From: Deltaproteobacteria bacterium
GTDB taxonomy: Bacteria > Desulfobacterota > Binatia > Binatales > Binataceae
DNA length: 5,659 nt
Reading direction: 5' to 3'
Assembly: GCA_021780585.1 (NCBI GenBank)
Contig: JAJXYM010000004.1
Location: 1-5,659 of the forward strand
In this document: one piece after another, positions 1-5,485 of the stretch
How the letters are laid out: the number at the start of each line of letters is the position of its first letter
Numbering within the stretch: the stretch's first letter is position 1
Made by a program: the position numbers and the translations under genes
Notes under the pieces: model-generated
What the model was told of the DNA's origin: nothing
Database searches by the model: none
Seen by the model: the letters and a program-made list of their open reading frames with translations, nothing else

Positions 1-53
1 GGGGTCCCGCCGCCGCGCCCATCAATCCTTCAAGCCCGAATAGTATGCGATGA
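1..53 (+). CDS. Possible 3' tail of an upstream gene (partial, unidentified)
   Basis: The first bases can be read as the end of a gene entering from the left, in either of two frames. One frame, beginning at base 2, gives GSRRRAHQSFKPE and stops at TAG 41-43, 6 bases before the next start; most of its third codon positions are G or C, as expected in this GC-rich DNA. The other, beginning at base 3, gives GPAAAPINPSSPNSMR and stops at TGA 51-53, overlapping the next start codon as ATGA, a common sign of translational coupling. The fragment is too short to choose between them or to name a product. Either reading would place the following glycosyltransferase downstream in an operon. Confidence 0.35.
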   Translation, partial: GPAAAPINPSSPNSMR

Positions 54-1645
54 TTTTCCACCTGCCATTTTTTCGGATAATGCGGCTGGCCGCCCTCCTT
101 ACGCTGTCGGGCTGGCTGGTTATTTTTTTTATCCTCAATGCCACGAACCCTTGGCCGCGATTGGTCAATGCGCCGCGATGGATCGCGGAACGACGCGGAA
201 TCGTTCTTGCGGCGGTCCTGGGCGCCGGGTTCGCTGTAACGCTCGCGGCGGTATGGGCATTGCGCGCGTTTCCAAATTCCGCCGACGAGTATATCTATTT
301 GTATCAGGCGCGGACCTACCTTGCCGGACGTTTGTGGAATCCGCTCCCGCCGCATCATCATCTATTCACCTTTCTGCATATCTTTGAAAAGGACGGCAAA
401 TGGGTTGGTCAGTATCCGCCCGGATGGCCGGCGATTCTGGCCGCGTTCGGCGGTTTGCGACTGCCGTTTTGGATAGCAGATCCGATCGTCGGGGTCGCTC
501 TCCTGTGGACGCTGTCGCGGCTGGGCGCGCGCCGCGCCGGCCCGCTCGGCGGGATAATCGCGCCGTTGTTGATGGCCTTTACGCCGTTTTTCATTTTCAA
601 CGCCGCGTCCTATTTCACCAGCGCGCCGACGGCTCTTGCCGGCGCCGTCTTCTGTCTCGCGGCGCGCGAATTTCTCGACCAGCCAGGGAAGGGTAACGCG
701 CTGATCGCGGGCGCCGCGCTCGGCGTGGTCGGAGTGATCCGCACCTATGACGTGTTTGTCTTTGCCATCCCCTTCGCGATCTTTTTCCTGTTGCGCGGGC
801 GTCGCGGGCATTACCTCAAGGCGCCGTTGATCGGCCTTGCCGGCGTGCCGTTCCTGATCGGCTTGCTGCTGTATCAACGCGCGATCACCGGCTCCGCGCT
901 GACGCCGGTGACGCGCTGGGGCTATCCGTTGCTGACGCTGGGTTTTTATCCCACCGATCAGTTCGGACATTTCACCACGCCGCTACAGCAAATCATGATC
1001 GTGCCGCTCAATCTGATCGATTTGGCGTGCTTCAGTTCGATCATATTGCTCGTGGGATATTCCGCCGCGCTGGAATGGATTGCGCGCGCGCGCCGGCTTG
1101 AATTTACCGATCTGGTGTTTCCGTGCGCGCTCGTCGCGTACCTGTTCATCGAGGGACTCGGCGGGAATCGCTACGGCCCGCGCTACTATTTTCCGGCTTT
1201 CCCGATGATGATTCTGACCGTGACCGCGGCGGCCGTCACGATGCTCGAGCAAGCCGGAATTGCGCGCCGGGTGATGCTCGCCGAGACGCTGATCATTCTG
1301 CACCTGTTCGCGTGCCTGGTCGGGCTTGGCGCTATAGCGATTTTCTTCCGGGCGGTGGTGGACGAGCGGATGCAGATCTACGACGAAGTGCGCGCGATGA
1401 AGCTGCATCACGCGATCGTCATAGTTCATTCCGGCGGCGGCCACTATGCGCCGTTCACGCCCGAGGACCTGACGCGTAACGGGCTTTCCGTGAGCAATTG
1501 CAACGACATTATCTACGCGCGCGACGTCAACGGCGGCGTGGCGGAACTGAGAGGGATGTTCCCCGACCGCGCGATCTATATCTTCGCGCGCCCGCGCTAC
1601 GACGAACCGGGAACGGTGAAGTTGCTGGAGCCGCCGCTGGAATAG
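50..1645 (+). CDS. Polytopic membrane glycosyltransferase, GT39/ArnT-PMT-like (GT-C fold)
   Basis: This 531-residue inner-membrane protein resembles the dolichyl/undecaprenyl-phosphate-sugar glycosyltransferases (PMT/ArnT, GT-C fold), which move a sugar from a lipid carrier to an acceptor on the periplasmic side. There are many hydrophobic segments, for example near residues 11-29, 51-71, 165-184, 218-248, 258-275, 313-342, 355-370, 383-398 and 408-434. After the first segments, SADEYIYLYQAR (77-88) carries the Asp79-Glu80 pair expected in the first periplasmic loop of this fold. YPPGWP (122-127) and the aromatic GNRYGPRYYFPAFP (372-385) resemble family landmarks. Residues 435-531 form a soluble C-terminal tail, probably periplasmic. 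The start at 50 has no strong ribosome site but overlaps a possible upstream stop (ATGA); Met11 (position 80) is an alternative start. Donor and acceptor sugars cannot be read from the sequence. The fold is fairly secure, the substrate unknown. Confidence 0.75.
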   Translation: MIFHLPFFRIMRLAALLTLSGWLVIFFILNATNPWPRLVNAPRWIAERRGIVLAAVLGAGFAVTLAAVWALRAFPNSADEYIYLYQARTYLAGRLWNPLPPHHHLFTFLHIFEKDGKWVGQYPPGWPAILAAFGGLRLPFWIADPIVGVALLWTLSRLGARRAGPLGGIIAPLLMAFTPFFIFNAASYFTSAPTALAGAVFCLAAREFLDQPGKGNALIAGAALGVVGVIRTYDVFVFAIPFAIFFLLRGRRGHYLKAPLIGLAGVPFLIGLLLYQRAITGSALTPVTRWGYPLLTLGFYPTDQFGHFTTPLQQIMIVPLNLIDLACFSSIILLVGYSAALEWIARARRLEFTDLVFPCALVAYLFIEGLGGNRYGPRYYFPAFPMMILTVTAAAVTMLEQAGIARRVMLAETLIILHLFACLVGLGAIAIFFRAVVDERMQIYDEVRAMKLHHAIVIVHSGGGHYAPFTPEDLTRNGLSVSNCNDIIYARDVNGGVAELRGMFPDRAIYIFARPRYDEPGTVKLLEPPLE

Positions 1646-1647
1646 CG

Positions 1648-1660
1648 CCGCGCGACGCGG
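1648..1660. terminator. Short hairpin between convergent genes, possible bidirectional terminator
   Basis: The 16 bases between the glycosyltransferase stop (TAG 1643-1645) and the larE stop (complement of 1662-1664) contain a perfect inverted repeat. CCGCG (1648-1652) and CGCGG (1656-1660) flank a CGA loop. There is no T-tract on either side, so intrinsic termination would be weak, and such repeats arise easily by chance in DNA this GC-rich. Its position between convergent genes is the main argument for it. Confidence 0.25.
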
Positions 1661-1661
1661 G

Positions 1662-2510
1662 CTAGACGACGCCGAGACCCTCGTTCAGCGAGCCGGAGCG
1701 GAAGCCCTTCAGATCGACCGTCACGAAACGAAAACCGATTCGTTTCAGCTCGCGATCGACCTCCGCGCGAATCGCGTCGCTGAGCAGCCGGGCGATTTCG
1801 CCGGCTTCGACTTCGAGCCGCGCGACCTCGCCATGATAGCGCACGCGCGCCACTCGAAAGCCCATCCGACGCAGCACGCGCTCGCCTTCTTCAACGCGGC
1901 GCAGCCCCTCCGGCGTGATTCGCGTGCCGTAGGGAAAGCGCGACGACAGGCACGGCGACGCCGGCCGATCCCAGGTCGGCAATCCCAGCGCCCGCGACAG
2001 CTCGCGCACGCCGGCCTTGGTCAGCTCCGCTTCGACCAGCGGATGGCGCACGTTGCGCTCCGTCGCCGCGCGGATTCCCGGCCGATAGTCGCGCAGATCG
2101 TCGAGATTGAGGCCGTCGACGATTTCGTCGATGCCGAGTTCACCCGCCTTCGCGGCGCATACCGTGAACAGATTCCCCTTGCACAGGTAACAACGATCCA
2201 GGGGATTGGCGGCGTAGCCGGGAATTTCCAGCTCGTTCGACTCGATTACCAGATGGCGCGCGCCGATCGCCCGCGCCATCGCGAGCGCCGTCCGCCGGTC
2301 GTCGTCGGGCATCGTTGGCGAAGTCGTGGTCAGCGCCGTCACCCGCTCGCCGATCGTGTCATGCGCGACCTTGAGCACGAAGGTGGAATCGACGCCGCCG
2401 GAAAACGCGACCATCACCGCGCGCATCGGGCGAAAGATTTCGCGCAGGCGCTCGAGCCGCGCTTCGAGCGGCGCGTCCGGCGGGCTGGCGATTTCGCGCA
2501 ACGGGTCCAT
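1662..2510 (-). CDS. larE: ATP-dependent sulfur transferase LarE (nickel-pincer nucleotide synthesis)
   Basis: This 282-residue cytoplasmic protein matches LarE, a PP-loop enzyme that adenylylates the carboxylates of pyridinium-3,5-biscarboxylic acid mononucleotide and replaces them with thiocarboxylates, on the way to the nickel-pincer cofactor of lactate racemase and related LarA-type enzymes. The PP-loop SGGVDS lies at 37-42. DRCYLCKGNLF (105-115) carries Cys107-x-x-Cys110, and DDLRDYRPG (138-146) precedes PASPCLSSRFPYGTRIT (183-199), with Cys187 at the position of the family's catalytic/sacrificial cysteine. A C-terminal alpha/beta domain follows, ending in VDLKGFRSGSLNEG. Length is normal. 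The start is supported by tight coupling to cysK: its ATG lies 6 bases after the cysK stop. Cys107, Cys110 and Cys187 fit the three-cysteine, [4Fe-4S] type of LarE better than the single-cysteine sacrificial type; this is an inference. No larA, larB or larC is visible nearby. Confidence 0.92.
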   Translation of the reverse strand: MDPLREIASPPDAPLEARLERLREIFRPMRAVMVAFSGGVDSTFVLKVAHDTIGERVTALTTTSPTMPDDDRRTALAMARAIGARHLVIESNELEIPGYAANPLDRCYLCKGNLFTVCAAKAGELGIDEIVDGLNLDDLRDYRPGIRAATERNVRHPLVEAELTKAGVRELSRALGLPTWDRPASPCLSSRFPYGTRITPEGLRRVEEGERVLRRMGFRVARVRYHGEVARLEVEAGEIARLLSDAIRAEVDRELKRIGFRFVTVDLKGFRSGSLNEGLGVV

Positions 2511-2528
2511 CGCGTCTCAGATCCCCTC
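2511..2528 (-). promoter_or_regulatory. Ribosome-binding region of larE inside the cysK 3' end
   Basis: Read on the minus strand, the bases just before the larE ATG are GAGGGGATCTGAGACGCG. The purine-rich GAGGGG lies 12 bases upstream of the start and overlaps the last cysK codons; a weaker TGAGA lies closer and includes the cysK stop. The placement suggests that larE translation depends on ribosomes finishing cysK. The spacing of GAGGGG is longer than usual, so coupling is more convincing than the site itself. Confidence 0.4.
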
Positions 2529-3452
2529 GGCCTGGAACAGATCAGTCGTAAGGTAGCGTTCGCCGGTATCGCAGAACACGACGACCACAACCTTGCCCTT
2601 GCCCAGCCGCTTGGCGACCTGGAGCCCGGCGCAGCAGTTCGCGCCCGAGGAAATTCCGACCAACAGGCCCTCCTCGCGCGCGAGCCGGCGGGAATAGAGC
2701 GTCGCTTCCTCGTCGCTCACGGCGATCACCTCGTCATAGACGCCGGTGTCGAGCGTGGCCGGAACGAAGCCCGCGCCGATGCCCTGGATCTTATGGAAGC
2801 CCGGCTCGCCGCCTTCGAGCACGGGAGAATTCTTCGGCTCGACGGCGACGATCAGCAGCGGATTCTTGACGTGCTCGCGCAAAAAACGGCCCGTGCCGCT
2901 GATCGTTCCGCCGGTGCCGACGCCGGCGACAAAGGCGTCGATCCGATCCAGTTGTTCGATCAGTTCCGGCCCGGTGCTGGTGTAATGCACTTCCGGATTC
3001 GCGGGATTACTGAATTGCTGCGGCATGAAATAGCCGGGGTTGGCGCGCACCAGCTCTTCGGCCCGCGCGATCGCACCATGCATCCCGCGCGTGTCCGGCG
3101 TCAGGACGAGTTGGGCGCCGTAGGCCGCCAGCAGCGAGCGCCGCTCCTCGGACATCGTGTCGGGCATCGTCAGAATCAGCCGATAGCCTTTCACGGCGCA
3201 TACCAGCGCCAGCCCGATCCCGGTATTCCCTGAAGTCGGCTCGACAATCGTATCGCCCGGCTTGATCCGGCCGTCGCGTTCCGCCCGTTCGATCATCGCC
3301 AGGCAGATGCGGTCCTTGACGCTGCCGCCGGGATTATAATTTTCCAGCTTGGCCCAGATTTCGGCGTCGTCCCGGCCCGGTAATCGATTGAGCCGGACCA
3401 CGGGCGTATGCCCGACGAGTTCAAGCGGCGATCGCGCCACGCTAATCGGCAT
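2517..3452 (-). CDS. cysK: Cysteine synthase A (O-acetylserine sulfhydrylase)
   Basis: This 311-residue PLP-dependent cytoplasmic enzyme makes L-cysteine from O-acetyl-L-serine and sulfide, the last step of cysteine biosynthesis. The PLP Schiff-base lysine is Lys46 in NYNPGGSVKDRI (38-49). The substrate loop TSGNTG is at 73-78, the PLP phosphate-binding GTGGT at 179-183, the HKIQGIGAGFVP stretch typical of CysK at 220-231, and SSG (268-270) supplies the serine that contacts the pyridine nitrogen. The end, FCDTGERYLTTDLF, is also characteristic. Length equals the family's usual size, with no CBS or other extension, which argues against cystathionine beta-synthase. The HKIQGIGAG motif favours CysK over CysM or phosphoserine-using relatives, although sulfur and serine donor preference cannot be proved by eye. 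It is the first gene of a two-gene unit with larE, 6 bases apart. An adjacent Cys pair at 273-274 is of unknown relevance. Confidence 0.95.
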   Translation of the reverse strand: MPISVARSPLELVGHTPVVRLNRLPGRDDAEIWAKLENYNPGGSVKDRICLAMIERAERDGRIKPGDTIVEPTSGNTGIGLALVCAVKGYRLILTMPDTMSEERRSLLAAYGAQLVLTPDTRGMHGAIARAEELVRANPGYFMPQQFSNPANPEVHYTSTGPELIEQLDRIDAFVAGVGTGGTISGTGRFLREHVKNPLLIVAVEPKNSPVLEGGEPGFHKIQGIGAGFVPATLDTGVYDEVIAVSDEEATLYSRRLAREEGLLVGISSGANCCAGLQVAKRLGKGKVVVVVFCDTGERYLTTDLFQAEGI

Positions 3453-3458
3453 GGCGGG

Positions 3459-3464
3459 ATTCTA
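3459..3464 (-). promoter_or_regulatory. Candidate -10 element for cysK-larE
   Basis: On the minus strand TAGAAT lies 6 bases before the cysK ATG and matches four of six bases of the sigma-70 consensus TATAAT. The spacing would put transcription start at or very near the ATG, giving a leaderless or almost leaderless mRNA, consistent with the absence of a Shine-Dalgarno site there. No convincing -35 hexamer is seen about 17 bases upstream. AT-rich hexamers are rare in this DNA, which lends it modest weight. Confidence 0.3.
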
Positions 3465-3516
3465 GCGGGTTTCGGCCGGATATGGCGACAGGCGCGGCCC
3501 GCGCCGCGCCGCCGGA

Positions 3517-3525
3517 TGGTAAGCT
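3517..3525 (+). promoter_or_regulatory. Candidate extended -10 element for the GT9 gene
   Basis: TGGTAAGCT has the form of an extended -10 (TGn followed by TAAGCT, three of six matches to TATAAT). It lies 7 bases before the ATG at 3533, so a transcript from it would start at about that codon. It would exclude the alternative start at 3482. No -35 hexamer is apparent, which is tolerated by extended -10 promoters. Weak on sequence alone. Confidence 0.22.
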
Positions 3526-3532
3526 GGTTGCG

Positions 3533-4486
3533 ATGGGCGATCACGCCAGCAAAACGCCGCGCCGGCTGATCATTTTTCCGGGCGCGCTCGGCGACCTGAT
3601 TTGCGCCGCGCCCGCGATGCGCTGGCTCGCGTCGCGCGCCCCCGGCGTCGAAACCGAGCTTATGGCGCGGGCTGAGCTGGCGCGCTTCGCGGTGGGCCGG
3701 CTTGGCTTCGTTCACGGCCATTCGCTCGATCGGCGCGAAGTCGGCCATCTGTTCGTGAGCGAGCGGATCTCGCCCGAAGCGCGGGCATTTTTCGGCGGCT
3801 TCGCGGAAGTGCATTCGTTTTTCGCCAGCGCCGATCCGGCTTTTCGCGCGTCCTTGACGGCGACGACCGGCGGACGCGCCGACTGCTATCCGTTCCGTCC
3901 CGAAGGCGCCGGCCATATTACGCGGCGTTATCTCGACGCGGTCGGAGCGCCGCCCGAAGCGCCAGCGGAAACGTCACTGGAGCCGTATTCTGAAGACCTT
4001 GACGCCGCGGACGACCGGCTCGAATCGGTGGGACTTGCGCGCGGCGAATTCGTCGCGATTTTTCCCGGCAGCGGCGCCGCCGCGAAAAACTGGCCGGCGG
4101 CGAATTTCGTCGCGATCGCGGAGCGACTGGTCGCGCCCTTGCGTCCGTTGATTATCCTTGGGCCGGCGGAGAACGCATTGGAACCGATCTTCGCGGCGCG
4201 CCGATTGCCGCTCTTATGCAATCTGGAGCTTGCCGAAGTCGCCGCGATTATGCGTAGAGCCGCAGGATTTGTCGGTAACGACTCCGGCGTTTCCCATCTG
4301 GCGGCGGCGGCCGGCGCTCCCGGCCTCGCGATCTTCGGCCCCACCGACCCCGAACGATGGCGCCCGCGGGGTCGGGTTGCGATCATCAGGCGCGAGCCGT
4401 TAGCTATGACAACGGTTGTCGAGGTCATGGATATACTCTTGCGCGTGATCGCGGGGGATGGTTCCACGCGGTCCGCGGATGGTTAA
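3533..4486 (+). CDS. Glycosyltransferase family 9 (heptosyltransferase-like)
   Basis: This protein of 317 residues resembles GT9 (GT-B fold) enzymes such as WaaC/WaaF/WaaQ, which transfer ADP-heptose or related sugars to LPS core on the cytoplasmic face. The N-terminal domain opens with RRLIIFPGALGDLICAAP, the family's glycine-rich acceptor-side motif. The C-terminal domain begins near VAIFPGSGAAAKNWPAANF, the usual G-S-x-x-x-K-x-W nucleotide-sugar motif, and ends with GNDSGVSHLAAAAGAP plus FGPTDPERWRP, the D-S-G-x-x-H-L-A and F-G-P-T-x-P-x-x-W-x-P signatures. A start at 3482 would add 17 Ala/Pro/Gly-rich residues with no family match; 3533 places the first beta strand close to the N-terminus as usual, so I chose it. 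Neither start has a good ribosome site. It diverges from cysK. Its acceptor sugar is unknown and no other heptose genes are in the window. Confidence 0.82.
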   Translation: MGDHASKTPRRLIIFPGALGDLICAAPAMRWLASRAPGVETELMARAELARFAVGRLGFVHGHSLDRREVGHLFVSERISPEARAFFGGFAEVHSFFASADPAFRASLTATTGGRADCYPFRPEGAGHITRRYLDAVGAPPEAPAETSLEPYSEDLDAADDRLESVGLARGEFVAIFPGSGAAAKNWPAANFVAIAERLVAPLRPLIILGPAENALEPIFAARRLPLLCNLELAEVAAIMRRAAGFVGNDSGVSHLAAAAGAPGLAIFGPTDPERWRPRGRVAIIRREPLAMTTVVEVMDILLRVIAGDGSTRSADG

Positions 4487-4622
4487 AATTAAAGCTGAAT
4501 CTCCGGCGACGGACCCCGTTGATCGATTGGGACGGAAAAAGGCGGCAAAGGGCCTCAAAGGATAATTCGAAACCCTTCTCGCGAGCGGAAGCTATCCTGA
4601 CGCCCGGCCGAAACTGGGAATT
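4487..4622 (+). promoter_or_regulatory. htpX upstream region with candidate -10 boxes (no gene)
   Basis: This 136-base stretch contains no ATG and no supportable gene; it is locally more AT-rich than its surroundings. TAAAAT (4484-4489, overlapping the GT9 stop codon) and GATAAT (4561-4566) each match TATAAT at five of six positions. The first would give a leader of roughly 125 bases, the second one of roughly 50. Neither has a clear -35 element, and I see no convincing sigma-32 heat-shock promoter, although htpX is heat-shock regulated in E. coli. Nested inverted repeats, GGATA 4560-4564 with TATCC 4593-4597 and CTTC 4575-4578 with GAAG 4588-4591, could fold the leader. GGGA (4616-4619) lies unusually close to the htpX start for a ribosome site. 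Confidence 0.35.
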
Positions 4623-5480
4623 ATGTCGAACTTATTCAAAACCACGCTAATGCTGGCGCTGCTGACCGGCCTGATTATGCTGCTCGGCGGCCTGATGGGC
4701 GGGCGCGGCGGTCTCGCGATCGCTTTCGTCTTCGCGATCGGAATGAATTTCTTCAGCTACTGGTTCTCGGACAAGATGGTGCTGCGGGCGTACGGCGCGC
4801 AGCCGCTGGACCAATCCAGCGCGCCTGAGCTGTCCGGAATCGTGAGCGAACTGGCCGACGCCGCGCGCATCCCGACGCCGAAGCTGTACCTGATCGACAG
4901 CGACACGCCCAACGCCTTCGCCACCGGGCGTAATCCCAATCACGCGGCCGTCGCGGTGACGCGCGGAATTATGCGGATCTGCACGCGCGACGAGCTCAAG
5001 GGCGTGATCGGGCATGAACTGTCGCACGTCATCAACCGGGACATCCTGGTCAGCTCGATCGCGGCGACGCTGGCCGGCGTCGTGATGTTCGTCGGCACGA
5101 TGGCGCGCTGGGGCGCGCTGTTCGGCGGCTTCGGCGGACGCGACGAGGACGAGCGCGGCGGCGTGATCGGGCTGCTCTTCATGGCGATTCTGGCGCCGCT
5201 CGCGGCGACTCTGATTCAGCTTGCGATTTCGCGCACCCGCGAATATCAGGCCGACGCCAGCGGCGCCCGCCTGACCCATGATCCGCTGTTGCTGGCCAAC
5301 GCGTTGCGCAAGCTCGAGGCGGCCAACGAACGGATGCCGATGGCGGACGCGACGCCCAACACCGCCCATCTGTTTATCGTCAACCCGCTCAACCTCGGCG
5401 GTATCCAGCGCCTGTTTTCGACCCATCCGCCGATCGAGGAACGCATCCGCCGGCTGGAGCGGATGGCGCATTCGGGGTAA
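4623..5480 (+). CDS. htpX: Membrane zinc metalloprotease HtpX (peptidase family M48)
   Basis: This 285-residue inner-membrane endopeptidase of the M48B family degrades misfolded membrane proteins alongside FtsH. Two N-terminal hydrophobic segments (about 7-26 and 30-49) precede the cytoplasmic catalytic part. The zinc motif is HELSH (131-135), with His131 and His135 as ligands and Glu132 as catalytic base. The third ligand is Glu207 in SRTREYQAD (203-211). Two more hydrophobic stretches (about 141-160 and 180-202) sit between them. A Gly/Asp/Glu-rich loop (164-180) joins these, and STHPPIEERIRRLERM near the C-terminus is the family's usual ending. Length is normal and all catalytic residues are present. 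The start at 4623 puts the first membrane segment at residue 7, as expected. The next gene begins 5 bases after its stop, so the two are probably co-transcribed. Confidence 0.95.
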   Translation: MSNLFKTTLMLALLTGLIMLLGGLMGGRGGLAIAFVFAIGMNFFSYWFSDKMVLRAYGAQPLDQSSAPELSGIVSELADAARIPTPKLYLIDSDTPNAFATGRNPNHAAVAVTRGIMRICTRDELKGVIGHELSHVINRDILVSSIAATLAGVVMFVGTMARWGALFGGFGGRDEDERGGVIGLLFMAILAPLAATLIQLAISRTREYQADASGARLTHDPLLLANALRKLEAANERMPMADATPNTAHLFIVNPLNLGGIQRLFSTHPPIEERIRRLERMAHSG

Positions 5481-5485
5481 TCGCG

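Noticed and set aside
362..970. A 202-codon minus-strand open frame inside the GT-C glycosyltransferase gene
   Set aside because: It is highly charged and low in complexity with no family motif, and lies within a plus-strand gene whose membrane segments and motifs are continuous through the region.
1081..1096. Alternating GC tract (GCGCGCGCGCC), possible Z-DNA or simple repeat
   Set aside because: It lies in frame within a coding region (Ala-Arg-Ala-Arg codons) and is short. Such runs are expected at this base composition.
1833..3233. A 466-codon open frame on the plus strand, antisense to both larE and cysK
   Set aside because: It is long, but it runs through two genes whose opposite-strand products show complete family motifs. 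Its translation is an Arg/His/Gln/Ala-rich mix with no recognisable domain, typical of antisense frames in GC-rich coding DNA.
3293..3916. A minus-strand open frame overlapping the cysK start and the GT9 gene
   Set aside because: Its end lies in a wrong frame of cysK and its remainder is antisense to the GT9 gene. It would require overlapping two well-supported genes.
4357..4650. A 97-codon plus-strand open frame bridging the GT9 end, the gap and the htpX start
   Set aside because: It begins out of frame inside the GT9 signature region and ends inside htpX. The part in the gap has no ATG of its own, and the product is basic with no recognisable motif.
4647..5471. A 274-codon open frame on the minus strand, antisense to htpX
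   Set aside because: It mirrors htpX almost exactly, has an Arg/Gln/His-rich composition and no motif. HtpX on the plus strand has all catalytic residues.
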